This document shows positions 17,260 through 26,065 of a stretch of 64,000 nucleotides of DNA, piece after piece; within the stretch, counting starts at the first letter, position 1, and each line of letters starts with the position of its first letter. The position numbers and the translations under genes are program-made. The notes under the pieces were generated by a model. The model was not told where the DNA came from, did not search any database, and was given only the letters and a program-made list of their open reading frames with translations. This DNA is from Chloroflexota bacterium (GTDB lineage Bacteria > Chloroflexota > Anaerolineae > Aggregatilineales > Phototrophicaceae): the NCBI GenBank assembly GCA_013388745.1, contig JACAER010000037.1, positions 21,427 through 85,426 on the forward strand. The letters run 5' to 3'.

Positions 17260-17817
17260 ATGAATCTATCCAGCGGGCAAGATGACATTCAATGGCTGAC
17301 GCTTAGCGCTGCGTCTGACGAACTCGACATTCCTTCCCCCAGATTGCGTAAGCTGATGCGTATGCACAATATCGTCCCGCAGCATCGCGACGGGCGCGTC
17401 TATATTTCCGGCGAAAATGTGGAGAAGCTCAGGATGTATCTAGAGCAATCGCCGCAGAAGGTCATCGTTGAAGATACGGGGCTGATCGAAATCAGTGTGG
17501 CTTTGACAGGCGTAGCCACCGCGATCACCGCATTGGCCCCTGTTCAACTGCCGGTCTTTGTCGCTTTTGCGGTGATTAACCTGCTGAGTCTCTATACATC
17601 GCTGTGGTTTCTGGGTGAATATGTAGAAGACAAAGGTCTTACGGAAGTCAGATTTTTAGGAGACAACCGTTTTGGCTTGGGACATGTGTTGCGGTTATTG
17701 ACTGATTTGTCACTCGGCCCTTATTGGCTTTTGGGTTTCATTCTTTCCACTTTAGTGATCGTCTTTATTTTTCTCAGCACAAGCATTTCTCTTCCTGGCG
17801 GACTACCACGAGGATAA
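17260..17817 (+). CDS. Membrane protein with N-terminal helix-turn-helix
   Basis: This 185-residue protein has an excisionase/MerR-type winged helix at about 12-65 (WLTLSAASDELDIPSPRLRK, then GRVYISGENVEKLRMYLE), followed by three hydrophobic helices (about 78-96, 98-120, 150-173). A DNA-binding-like head tethered to the membrane is unusual. It could be a membrane-bound one-component regulator, or the HTH fold may serve protein binding. It is 6 bases upstream of the SH3b gene, so the two are co-transcribed. GGGGAGCC lies 8 bases before the ATG. Confidence 0.65.
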   Translation: MNLSSGQDDIQWLTLSAASDELDIPSPRLRKLMRMHNIVPQHRDGRVYISGENVEKLRMYLEQSPQKVIVEDTGLIEISVALTGVATAITALAPVQLPVFVAFAVINLLSLYTSLWFLGEYVEDKGLTEVRFLGDNRFGLGHVLRLLTDLSLGPYWLLGFILSTLVIVFIFLSTSISLPGGLPRG

Positions 17818-17823
17818 TGTGCC

Positions 17824-18708
17824 ATGTCATCTGAAAACCCCAAAAACCCGATGTGGAACAGCCCCTTAATACTGATTGTGATTGCGCTGATCGTGGTGGG
17901 TGGGGCGCTAGGTTTTGGTTCTGTCCTGGGGAGGGCAGATCCGGTCACCCCTACCGCTGAGCCGACGGTTCCAACTGCTACCGTTACCCCAATCGAAGTG
18001 ATACCTACAGCGTCTTCGTCTCCAACCGCTACAGAAGAAATGCTCATGCCTTCGCTCACCGCTACTTCTACTCCAATGGTTTGCCTGGTGCGCGTTCTGG
18101 TCGCAAGCCTCTATGTGCGCAGTGGGCCGGGAACAGGTTACCAACAGCGCACGTATTTGAACCGTGACAGCGAACAGACAGCAGTTGAAATGTCGGCTTA
18201 TGGTCAGTGGTGGAATATTGGTGTCGGTTGGATTGCGGCGGGCGGTTATTCAGCGCCCGTCGCCGGATATGAAGCCGCTTGCGCCGCGCTGCCCGTGTCG
18301 GATATGCGCATCATCAACGCGACCAGCACGCCCCAACCCAGCAGTACGCCGCAAGTGTTTGTAGAAAACACGCCTGCTCCCCAACCTCCACCCTCGGACA
18401 ATCGACAAGCGGATCCCCCTGCTGAACCGCCGGTAGTGCCTGTTACCCAGGCAACTGCAATCCCGCCTGCGCCTACTTCCACCAGCGCGCCGGCAGAGCT
18501 GCGCGTGAGCGGGGATAACATCCTGGGGTATTGTCGTGCAAACTACGGCACCAATGCCTGGGTGGAAAACTACAACACGCCGCGCTGCGGTTATTACGAG
18601 AATGGCGATCGTTTCGCCAACGTGAACATGAGCAATTTCTGCGCGCAGTATGGTTCGACTTACCGGTCAGAGTCGCGCAGCGGCGTCTGGTACTGCGTCT
18701 CGCCCTAG
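17824..18708 (+). CDS. Membrane-anchored SH3b-domain protein
   Basis: The protein has 294 residues. After a TM helix (about 16-36) comes a Thr/Pro-rich linker, then an SH3b domain at about 80-155 (RVLVASLYVRSGPGTGYQQR, then GQWWNIGVGWIAAGGYSAP). A second low-complexity linker follows, then a 65-residue C-terminal four-Cys module (ILGYCRANYG, RCGYYENG, FCAQYGSTY, GVWYCVS), likely held by two disulfides. SH3b domains usually bind peptidoglycan or surface ligands, so it probably faces outward. It shares an operon with the membrane HTH protein. The stop TAG overlaps the start of repeat copy B. Confidence 0.8.
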   Translation: MSSENPKNPMWNSPLILIVIALIVVGGALGFGSVLGRADPVTPTAEPTVPTATVTPIEVIPTASSSPTATEEMLMPSLTATSTPMVCLVRVLVASLYVRSGPGTGYQQRTYLNRDSEQTAVEMSAYGQWWNIGVGWIAAGGYSAPVAGYEAACAALPVSDMRIINATSTPQPSSTPQVFVENTPAPQPPPSDNRQADPPAEPPVVPVTQATAIPPAPTSTSAPAELRVSGDNILGYCRANYGTNAWVENYNTPRCGYYENGDRFANVNMSNFCAQYGSTYRSESRSGVWYCVSP

Positions 18709-18769
18709 CGCTGGCCTGCACACCCAGGCAGGCACGCAAAAAACGGGGCGACTGTGCGCCGCCCCGTTT
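18708..18769. terminator. 45-bp repeat copy B forming a bidirectional terminator
   Basis: Bases 18708-18752 repeat 17081-17125 exactly. Here the hairpin has a 10-bp stem AAACGGGGCG (18741-18750) with CGCCCCGTTT (18760-18769), preceded by A-tract and followed by T. It sits between the convergent SH3b and DUF4139 genes, where a two-way terminator is expected. Confidence 0.75.
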
Positions 18770-18804
18770 GCGTTTCCTGCTGACTACCGACGACTGACAG
18801 CTCC

Positions 18805-20259
18805 CTACGGCCAGCTATACTGCACTGTGTAGCTCAGCGCGACTTCGCCGCCCGGCGGCACGCTCACGCGGAATTCAATGGTGTTGGAGTCGAGCTGCGT
18901 GTAGGGCTGCGAGCTGTTCAAAATCTGCCAGTTGCTCCAGCGGAAGAGATGCTCCGGCACGCGGATTTCCACCGTCTGCGCGTCTTTGCGGCTGCGCAGG
19001 AGGATTTCATAGGTTTCTTGCAGCACGTTCTGGCTGATGAGCGTATAGGCCGTCTGTGTGCGTTCGCCCACCAGATCGAAAGCGTTGCCCAGATACAGGC
19101 GCACGTCTTCGCCTTGCGGCGTGTGGTCGATGCGGTTTTCGCCGATCAGCAGCGCCGCGCCGTCTACATCCGCCTGGTACACGCGCATCCGCCCGGCGGG
19201 CAGATCCGCGCCCAGCCCGCCATCCTCGGCGGTGGTGAATTCCAGGTACGTGAGCACGTCGGTGATGCCGGTCTGCCCATAAAACTGGTCAACCAGCGCG
19301 TAGCCGTAATTGTAGTAGGGCGCGCTGCTCTCATAGACGAAAAAGGTGCTGGCCGGCACATCCGCCCCGCTGACGAACTGCACCTGCTTGGTCTCGTTGT
19401 CGCCGAGCGTCACCGGGCGGGCGATTTCGTACAGTTGGTACTCGAAAAATTCGCGCTGTTCCACAGGCGGCGCAGCCGGCGCGCCGATGGCGATGGTCGA
19501 GTCGGCGGCTTCCATGCGCCCCTGGTCGTGCGGCAGCCGGTTGACGTCGCCCGCCACCAGTTTGACCTGGGCGTCGCTAAAACGCGCGCCGCTGGTGTTG
19601 GTGAGCGTGATCCAGCCGTTGAGGTCGAGCGAAGCGTTATCGGTCGCCAGCAGCAGGGTGTAATCCGCCGCCCATGTCATGCCGCCTGTCAGATACGTCA
19701 GTTCGACCTGCTGCGGGCCGCTCTGGGCGCTTTGCACCACCCAGCGCAGCGTCGGGCGTGTGATCAGGCCGTCGGGCAGATTCGGGAATGCCATGTTGCG
19801 CACGCTGTCGATGGCGATCACGAGCACCTGTTGGTCGGCGTCGCGCAGGATGATTTCGCCGCCGCGCCCGCTCAAAAGCTGGCCGGTCAGCACCGTGCCG
19901 TCGTCCAGCGTGACTTCGATAATTTCGTCCAGATAACGCGCCAGCAGCGCGCTGCTGTTCACCAGGTCAAAAACGAAATTCTGCTCCAGCACGACTGTGC
20001 CTGTCGGGTCGGTCAGCGACGTAAAACTGACCGAGGTCGGGTCGATCATGGCGGCGACATCGGTGAAATTGATGATGTTGACGCCGGCCTGAAGCTCGAA
20101 CGTGCGCCGATCCTGCACCAGCGCCGTGCCCTGATTGTAGATCGTGATGCTGACGCCGTCGGAGCGCGGCACGGCGTCCTGTGCGCCGGTGACGGCGGTT
20201 TGCAGCGCGCTGAGCACAAAAACGACCAGCAGCAGCAGCCCAAAAGCCCATTTACGCAT
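18805..20259 (-). CDS. Secreted DUF4139-domain protein
   Basis: This 484-residue protein has a signal peptide (MRKWAFGLLLLVVFVLSAL, likely cleaved after about residue 26) and the features of DUF4139 proteins: an N-terminal strand-rich part (GVSITIYNQGTALVQDRRTFEL) and a middle that matches the family pattern (VELTYLTGGMTWAADYTLLL, then LDLNGWITLTNTSGARFSDAQVKLVAGDVNRL). The function of the family is unknown; the all-beta composition suggests an extracytoplasmic structural or binding role. It lies 27 bases after the possible lipoprotein gene on the same strand, so they likely form an operon. Confidence 0.85.
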   Translation of the reverse strand: MRKWAFGLLLLVVFVLSALQTAVTGAQDAVPRSDGVSITIYNQGTALVQDRRTFELQAGVNIINFTDVAAMIDPTSVSFTSLTDPTGTVVLEQNFVFDLVNSSALLARYLDEIIEVTLDDGTVLTGQLLSGRGGEIILRDADQQVLVIAIDSVRNMAFPNLPDGLITRPTLRWVVQSAQSGPQQVELTYLTGGMTWAADYTLLLATDNASLDLNGWITLTNTSGARFSDAQVKLVAGDVNRLPHDQGRMEAADSTIAIGAPAAPPVEQREFFEYQLYEIARPVTLGDNETKQVQFVSGADVPASTFFVYESSAPYYNYGYALVDQFYGQTGITDVLTYLEFTTAEDGGLGADLPAGRMRVYQADVDGAALLIGENRIDHTPQGEDVRLYLGNAFDLVGERTQTAYTLISQNVLQETYEILLRSRKDAQTVEIRVPEHLFRWSNWQILNSSQPYTQLDSNTIEFRVSVPPGGEVALSYTVQYSWP

Positions 20260-20286
20260 GATGGTTCCCCCTTTTTGTATTCCAGA

Positions 20287-21051
20287 TCAAATGAGATATG
20301 GCACAGAAAAAGTCGTGATCACGCCATTGACATTCAGCGTATAAATGCCCGCCGCCAGCCCGTAGAGCGGCACCTCCAGCGTGAAGGGCGTCGGCCCGGC
20401 CATGCAGCGCACGTTCGGCGGAAGCTCGCGGTTGACGTTGATCGTCAGCGTGCTGCCCGCGTAGATCACAGAGGCATACGGCGGGAATTCGCAGGCGTCG
20501 TCGTAGCAACCGCTGATGCGCACGGTCACCGTGGCCGGTTGAGCGCTCTGCACCGTGGCCTGCACATCCTGCACGATGATTCCCGCGCCGCTGGGAATGC
20601 CGAAGGGTGTCGGCGTAGGCGTGAGGGGCGGCGGCGCGCCGCCAAAATCGACCTGCGTGCTGACGCCATTGACCGTCACGCTGTAAATGCCGCCGGTGAA
20701 TGTGCCATCTACCGTAATGTTGGCCTGGTAGGGCACGATTACCGCCGGACACATGACATCAATCGGCACCTGGCGATAAATGCGCACGGTGATCGCGCTG
20801 CCGCCGATGGCCTGCTCGACGATGACCGGAAATTCGCAGCCGTCAGGGTGATAGCCGCTGACCTGTAAGACCAAGTGCATGGGATACGCTTCGAGAATCA
20901 GCGGCTGCACGCTTTCGATCACGGTGTCGATGCCGGGCGCGGGTGTCAGCGGCGCGCTGACCGGGGGCAGGGCGGTTTGAATGCCCGTCACGCAGCCCCA
21001 CAGCAGCCCCGAAAGCAGCAGCAAGCGAATCAGCCATTCCAGAATGTTCAT
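20287..21051 (-). CDS. Possible lipoprotein with two tandem Cys-bearing beta domains
   Basis: The protein has 254 residues from the ATG at 21051; a TTG 12 bases upstream is possible but less likely. The N-terminus is hydrophobic and ends in LLWGC, a weak lipobox (Trp at an unusual position). Two related domains follow, each with DG/DACEFP, an IYR- or NRELP-type strand, a second Cys and a closing G-x-Y-x(2)-NVNGV. They probably arose by duplication, and the two Cys per domain could pair. No known family is recognised. It is upstream of the DUF4139 gene in the same operon, so both may work at the cell surface. Confidence 0.6.
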   Translation of the reverse strand: MNILEWLIRLLLLSGLLWGCVTGIQTALPPVSAPLTPAPGIDTVIESVQPLILEAYPMHLVLQVSGYHPDGCEFPVIVEQAIGGSAITVRIYRQVPIDVMCPAVIVPYQANITVDGTFTGGIYSVTVNGVSTQVDFGGAPPPLTPTPTPFGIPSGAGIIVQDVQATVQSAQPATVTVRISGCYDDACEFPPYASVIYAGSTLTINVNRELPPNVRCMAGPTPFTLEVPLYGLAAGIYTLNVNGVITTFSVPYLI

Positions 21052-21184
21052 GCCTGTCCTCAACTTTGTCGCTTATACCCTAAAGACGAACGCCGGGCCG
21101 CAAAAGTTCCAAAGCTTATGTCGATGGCCGGATATTCAGGATATTATTGAGTCGTTGCGTCAGGCATTTTTTAAGGAACGGTTT

Positions 21185-23500
21185 GTGATTGCTTCAGTGC
21201 ATCGACGTTTAGTGCTGCTTCTGGGCGGCGTGTTTTTTCTGTCGGGCTTCAGCGCGCTGCTGTATCAGGTCATCTGGCAGCGTTTGTTGGGGCTGTTCAC
21301 CGGGTCGGATGTGCGCTCGGTAACGATTATCACCGGCGCGTATCTGGGCGGGCTGGGCGTGGGCAGCCTGATCGGCAGCGCCATCGCCGACCGACTGAGC
21401 AGCCGCCAGGCTGTGCGCGCCTATGGGCTGTGCAATATCGCTATTGCCCTCTTTGCGCTGGCCAGCCGCCTGTTTTTTTACGATGTGCTGTTTTTGCGCC
21501 TGAACACACTGGCTGAAACGCCGCTGTTGATGCTGGTGACGGTCTTCGCCAGCCTGCTGATTCCCACGACCCTGATGGGGTTGTCGCTGCCGCTGCTGGC
21601 GAAAGCGCTGGTGCGCAGCATCGAGGGCGCGGCGCGGCTCATCAGCCGCCTTTACGCCGGCAACACACTGGGGGCGGGCGTGGGCGCGCTGCTGGCCGGC
21701 TGGGTGCTGACCGGCGCTGTGGGCTACGAATGGGCGCTGTATGTCGGCGCGGCCATCAGCGGGCTGGTGGGCATTGTGGCGCTTTTGGCCGGCGCGCGCT
21801 TCGAAAACAGTGACGCCGCGCCCACGCGCAACGGCGCCTGGTTGCAGAACCCGTTTGACGCGCCGCGCGCCGTGTGGGGCTGGTGCGCGCTGGTATTTGC
21901 CTCTGGCTTTCTTGTCATTTCGCTGGAAATCGTCTGGTTTCGCGTGCTGGATTTTACGCTCAAATCGAGCGTGTACACGTTCGGCCATCTGCTGGCGTTT
22001 TTCCTGATCGGCGACGCCATCGGCAGCCTGATCGGCGCGCGGCGCGTGGCGCGCATTCGGAATCCGCGCCGCGTGTTCTTGCTGCTGCAAGCCTTAATCG
22101 CGCTCTATGCGCTGGGCGTGACGTGGCTGCTGGCAGCGGCGGCGGGCAGTCGCGGCAGTTTTCTGGCGACTTATATCGCCGCGGCGGACGGGCGTATCAC
22201 GCTGGTGCATCCGCTCATACTGGTTATCCTCTTCGGCGCGCTGCCGGCGCTGGTGCTGCTGCCCCCCGCGATTATGATCGGCTACTATTTCCCGGTGGTG
22301 CAAAAGGCGATTCAGACCGATACGCAGGTCGTCGGCCAGCGCGTGGGGTTGGTGGAAGTCGCCAATATCATGGGCAACACGGCGGGCAGCATCCTGACGG
22401 GCACGCTGCTGCTGGACACGCTGGGCACACCGGGCACGCTCAAGCTTGTCGGCCTGTTAGGGGTGCTGTTTGTGCTGCTGCTGCTGTGGGAAAATATGCG
22501 GGCGTGGTCGCTGCGCGCGCGGCTGGCGCACGGCGGGCTGGCGGCGGCGCTGCTGCTGGTGGTGGTCGCCTTTCCGGGACTCGATGCGTTCTGGGCGCAG
22601 ATGCATGGCGCTGTGCCTGGGCGTTACTTCGCCGTCGCCGAGGATTCGACAGGCATTTCCGCTATGCGTGAAGCCGACGATGGGCTGGTCAATATCTGGG
22701 CCAACGGGCGCAGCCAGGGCGATATTCCGTTTTTGGACTGGCACAGCTTTATTGGCGCGCTGCCGGCGCTGGTACACCCCGATCCGCGCAGCGTCATGGT
22801 GATCGGCGTTGGTTCGGCGGGGTCGCCCTATGCCGTCGGCGTGAATCCGGCGATTGAGCGGATTTACGCGGTGGAATTGATCGGCTCGGAACTGCATGTG
22901 CTGCGGCGCTTCGCGCAGGAAGACGCGCGCGGCGCGGCGGTGGGCGCGCTGTTCAGCGACCCGCGTTATACGCTGGTGGTGGGCGATGGCCGGCGCGAAG
23001 TAGCTATCAGCGATACGCTGTTCGACGCCGTGATTATCGACGCCGTGCTGCCCTGGACTTCGCACGCCGGGCTGCTGTATTCGCAGGAATTTTACGATGT
23101 GCTGCGCGCGCGCCTGGCCGCAGACGGGCTGGTGGTACAGTGGCGTCCCACACAGCGCAGCGAAGCGACGTTCACGCGCGCCTTTCCGTATGTCGTGCTG
23201 GTGGGCGAAATTGTCATGATCGGCAGCAGCAGCCCGATTCCGTATGATGCAGCGGCGCTGCTGGCGCGGCTGCAAGACGAGCAGGTCAGCGCTTATCTGC
23301 GCGCCGGCGGCACGGATGCGGCCAGCTTCACACACTGGATCAGCGCCGCGCCGCTGACAGTGTGGGGGCCGCAGGACGCCCGCCCGGCCTACGACCTGCT
23401 GACGGATTTATTCCCTCGCGACGAATACTACCTGAACAATCCGCTCGGCGCGATTCGCTATCCGGTGTCGGGCGTGGGCTGGGTCGAGTTGGAGGGCTAA
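21185..23500 (+). CDS. Multi-TM protein fused to a spermidine-synthase-like domain
   Basis: The protein has 771 residues from the GTG at 21185, which follows AAGGAA by 6 bases. Upstream in-frame starts would add a poorly coding leader. Residues 1-510 hold about 11-13 transmembrane helices of the transporter-like type (LLLGGVFFLSGFSALLYQVI is the typical opening of spermidine synthase-type membrane proteins). Residues from about 530 form a Rossmann methyltransferase-like domain: SVMVIGVGSAGSPYAV, VVGDGRREVAI, FDAVIIDAVLPW. This architecture is widespread, and whether it makes polyamines is unproven. The response-regulator gene starts 5 bases later. Confidence 0.82.
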   Translation: MIASVHRRLVLLLGGVFFLSGFSALLYQVIWQRLLGLFTGSDVRSVTIITGAYLGGLGVGSLIGSAIADRLSSRQAVRAYGLCNIAIALFALASRLFFYDVLFLRLNTLAETPLLMLVTVFASLLIPTTLMGLSLPLLAKALVRSIEGAARLISRLYAGNTLGAGVGALLAGWVLTGAVGYEWALYVGAAISGLVGIVALLAGARFENSDAAPTRNGAWLQNPFDAPRAVWGWCALVFASGFLVISLEIVWFRVLDFTLKSSVYTFGHLLAFFLIGDAIGSLIGARRVARIRNPRRVFLLLQALIALYALGVTWLLAAAAGSRGSFLATYIAAADGRITLVHPLILVILFGALPALVLLPPAIMIGYYFPVVQKAIQTDTQVVGQRVGLVEVANIMGNTAGSILTGTLLLDTLGTPGTLKLVGLLGVLFVLLLLWENMRAWSLRARLAHGGLAAALLLVVVAFPGLDAFWAQMHGAVPGRYFAVAEDSTGISAMREADDGLVNIWANGRSQGDIPFLDWHSFIGALPALVHPDPRSVMVIGVGSAGSPYAVGVNPAIERIYAVELIGSELHVLRRFAQEDARGAAVGALFSDPRYTLVVGDGRREVAISDTLFDAVIIDAVLPWTSHAGLLYSQEFYDVLRARLAADGLVVQWRPTQRSEATFTRAFPYVVLVGEIVMIGSSSPIPYDAAALLARLQDEQVSAYLRAGGTDAASFTHWISAAPLTVWGPQDARPAYDLLTDLFPRDEYYLNNPLGAIRYPVSGVGWVELEG

Positions 23501-23505
23501 GGGCA

Positions 23506-23886
23506 ATGGACGAGCAGAAGCCGTTAATTCTGGTGGCGGACGACGATGGGGATGCGCTCAAAATCCTCAAATTGATCCTGAACCGTGCGGGCTTTGTGAT
23601 GGAAAGCGCGCAAAACGGGGAAAAAGCGCTGCAAAGAGCGCGCGAACTCAAGCCGGCGCTGATTCTGCTCGATACGATGATGCCGACGATGAGCGGCTAT
23701 GAGGCGCTGGAACACCTGCGCGCCGACCCGGAATTATCGAAAATCCCGGTTATCCTGATATCGGCGGGCAATCCTTTTGACATGGTGCCCGGTTTGCAGA
23801 TCAGCGCGGACGAACTGCTCACCAAGCCCACTAACGTGGGCGAGATGCTGAGCCTGATTAACAAACGGCTGGGGCGCGCCCCCTGA
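23506..23886 (+). CDS. Single-domain response regulator
   Basis: This 126-residue CheY-like receiver has an acidic pocket (ADDDGD at about 12-17), the phospho-acceptor Asp56 in LLDTMMP, a switch Ser in ISAG and the conserved Lys in LLTKPTN. There is no output domain. The partner kinase is not adjacent. It is likely co-transcribed with the spermidine-synthase-like gene 5 bases upstream, which does not suggest a role. Confidence 0.93.
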   Translation: MDEQKPLILVADDDGDALKILKLILNRAGFVMESAQNGEKALQRARELKPALILLDTMMPTMSGYEALEHLRADPELSKIPVILISAGNPFDMVPGLQISADELLTKPTNVGEMLSLINKRLGRAP

Positions 23887-23894
23887 CGCATGGC

Positions 23895-23925
23895 TTGACT
23901 CTCCCCTTGTGGGAAGGTGTATGCT
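23895..23925 (+). promoter_or_regulatory. MerR-type promoter with 19-bp spacer and dyad
   Basis: TTGACT (23895-23900) and TATGCT (23920-23925) are 19 bases apart. The spacer holds an imperfect dyad CTCCCC-TTGT-GGGAAG. Long 19-20 base spacers with a dyad between the boxes are the hallmark of promoters controlled by MerR proteins, and the next gene is a MerR regulator, so self-control is likely. Confidence 0.7.
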
Positions 23926-23954
23926 CGTTCTAAGCTGCGCTGCGAGGGGAATGT

Positions 23955-24815
23955 ATGTTCAAGATTGGCGATTTTTCCAAACTGAGCCGTGTCTCGGTCA
24001 AAATGCTGCGGCATTACGACCAGCTCGGCCTGCTCAAGCCCGCCTATGTCGATCCGTTCAGCGAGTACCGCTACTACAGCGCTGACCAACTGCCGCGCCT
24101 GAACCGCATTCTGGCGCTGAAAGACCTGGGTTTGACGCTGGAACAGATCGCGCGCGTGCTGGACGAAAATATCAGCGGCGAACAGCTTCGTGGTATGTTG
24201 ACGCTCAAACGCGCCGAAATCGAGCAGCAGGTGCGCGCGGAACTCAACCGGTTGGCGCGCATCGAAACGCGGCTGCGCCAGATCGAAGGCGAGGGTACGC
24301 TGCCGGCGCACGACATTGTGCTGCGCACTGTGCCCGCGCAGCTTGTGGCCGGGCTGCGCCAGAGCATCGAGGCCGACAGCGCGGTCGCGCCGCTCTTCGA
24401 CGAACTGGAAACCTATGTCGCGCGCCACAAAGCCCGCGCCGCGCGCGCCCCGCTGCTGCTGTGTCACGAGAGCGAACACCGCGCGCGTCTGGATCTGGAA
24501 GTTGTCGTGCCGTTGACGAACGCGATTCCCGCCAGCGCGCGTGTCACGGTCTATGAACTGCCGGGTATCGAAGCGGCGTGCATCGTGTTTACCGGGCCGT
24601 ATGATGTCCGTATGGCCGAAGCTGCCGCCGCGCTCTTCCGCTGGGCCGATGCGCACGCTTATCAGGCGGCGGGGCCGACGCGCGAAGTGTTCCTGCGCTT
24701 CGGCGCCGATGATCTGGGCTTTCCGCTGCCCGCGGCGTATCTGACGCACGAGCCGGCGGCCTATGTCACCGAATTGCAGCTTCCGCTGCGGCGCGCGCCC
24801 GCGCGCCAGGCCTGA
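23955..24815 (+). CDS. MerR-family regulator with GyrI-like effector domain
   Basis: This 286-residue protein has an N-terminal MerR winged helix (FKIGDFSKLSRVSVKMLRHY, then SEYRYYSADQLPRLNRIL), a dimerisation coiled coil (about 75-115) and a C-terminal GyrI-like/BmrR-type ligand domain (about 120-286). That makes it a BmrR/multidrug-type sensor of small hydrophobic or cationic compounds, by family. GAGGGGAATGT precedes the ATG. Its own promoter has the distorted 19-base spacer expected for a MerR target. No efflux pump gene lies beside it; the next gene is an aldo/keto reductase 70 bases downstream. Confidence 0.9.
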   Translation: MFKIGDFSKLSRVSVKMLRHYDQLGLLKPAYVDPFSEYRYYSADQLPRLNRILALKDLGLTLEQIARVLDENISGEQLRGMLTLKRAEIEQQVRAELNRLARIETRLRQIEGEGTLPAHDIVLRTVPAQLVAGLRQSIEADSAVAPLFDELETYVARHKARAARAPLLLCHESEHRARLDLEVVVPLTNAIPASARVTVYELPGIEAACIVFTGPYDVRMAEAAAALFRWADAHAYQAAGPTREVFLRFGADDLGFPLPAAYLTHEPAAYVTELQLPLRRAPARQA

Positions 24816-24885
24816 AACGCCGCCGGGCGTGAAAAATCATCTCCCCACAGCCATGCATCTTATTTTTTAGCGAAAGGGAATCCTC

Positions 24886-25908
24886 ATGCGTTACAAATTG
24901 TTGGGCAAAAGCGGTCTGCGCGTCTCGGAATTGTGCCTGGGCACGATGACGTTTGGCGAAGATTGGGGCTGGGGCGCGTCCAAAGCCGTCAGCCGCGAAA
25001 TTTTTGACCTGTTCGCGGCGGCGGGCGGCAACTTTATCGACACCTCCAACAATTACACCAATGGCACGAGCGAACGTTTTGTCGGCGAATTTATCGCCAA
25101 CGAGCGCGAACGCTTCGTCGTCGCCACCAAGTATGCGCTCAACACGCGCAAGGACGACCCCAACGCCGGCGGCAATCAGCGTAAAAATATGGTGCAGGCG
25201 CTCAACGCCAGCCTGAAACGCCTGAACGTCGAATATGTCGATTTGCTATGGCTGCATATGTGGGACTACATGACGCCGGTCGAAGAAGTCATGCGCGCGC
25301 TGGATGATGTGGTACGCGCCGGCAAAGTGCTGTACATCGGCATGTCTGATACGCCGGCGTGGGTGCAGGCGCAGGCCAATACGCTGGCGGAACTGCGCGG
25401 CTGGTCGCGCCTGGTCGCCACACAGGTGGCCTACAGCCTGGCGGCGCGCGATATTGAACGCGAAATCATGCCGATGGCGAAGGCGCATGATCTGGCGGTG
25501 GCGGCGTGGGACATCCTCGACGGCGGCGCGCTCACCGGGAAATACAATACGCCCAGCGACGAACCCAAACGCAGCAGCGGCGCCAGCCCCAGAGTATTGG
25601 CAATCGCCGCCGAACTGATCAAAATGGGGCAGGAGATCGGGCGCACGCCGGCGCAGATCGCGATCAACTGGGTGCGCCAGCAGCAGGCCAAAGCGCTGGT
25701 CATCCCGATTGTGGGCGCCCGCAGCGCCGCGCAGATGCGCGATAATCTGGCCTGCCTGGAATTTGAACTCACGCCGCAGCAGGTTCAGCAGCTCGACGCG
25801 CTCAACCCGCTGGAACTGGGCTTCCCGGCGGCGTTTCTGGCCTCGCCGCATGTCAAAAATCTGATCTTCGGCGACACCTACCCGTTGATTGACAGCCACC
25901 GCGGCTAA
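24886..25908 (+). CDS. Aldo/keto reductase
   Basis: This 340-residue NADPH-dependent oxidoreductase belongs to the aldo/keto reductase (beta/alpha)8 family. The catalytic tetrad is visible: Asp and Tyr in NFIDTSNNYTNGTSE, Lys in VVATKYAL and His in LLWLHMWDYMTP. The NADPH-binding tail follows (IPIVGARSAAQMRDNL). The full length is normal. The substrate is unknown. It follows the MerR gene on the same strand and could be under its control. A strong GC hairpin follows the stop. Confidence 0.93.
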   Translation: MRYKLLGKSGLRVSELCLGTMTFGEDWGWGASKAVSREIFDLFAAAGGNFIDTSNNYTNGTSERFVGEFIANERERFVVATKYALNTRKDDPNAGGNQRKNMVQALNASLKRLNVEYVDLLWLHMWDYMTPVEEVMRALDDVVRAGKVLYIGMSDTPAWVQAQANTLAELRGWSRLVATQVAYSLAARDIEREIMPMAKAHDLAVAAWDILDGGALTGKYNTPSDEPKRSSGASPRVLAIAAELIKMGQEIGRTPAQIAINWVRQQQAKALVIPIVGARSAAQMRDNLACLEFELTPQQVQQLDALNPLELGFPAAFLASPHVKNLIFGDTYPLIDSHRG

Positions 25909-25940
25909 AGCCGGTTGTCGCAAAAAGACATGTGGAGAAC

Positions 25941-25962
25941 GCGGCGCCTTGCGGGGCGCCGC
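25941..25962 (+). terminator. GC-rich hairpin after the aldo/keto reductase gene
   Basis: An 8-bp perfect stem GCGGCGCC/GGCGCCGC with a 6-base loop lies 32 bases past the stop. No T-tract follows, so it may stabilise the mRNA end or act as a weak terminator. Confidence 0.35.
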
Positions 25963-26065
25963 GCGGCGTCTGCCGCCCATTTTCATAAAACTTTTGCGCA
26001 CATTCGTTAAATCTCGTTTATATTTAATATACGAGGCTTTAACACGCAGCAAAGGTATGGTCAGT

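Noticed and set aside
18949..20868. A 639-residue plus-strand open frame opposite the DUF4139 and lipoprotein genes
   Set aside because: It spans two real genes and their gap on the other strand, and its His/Arg/Asp-rich composition is that of an antisense shadow.
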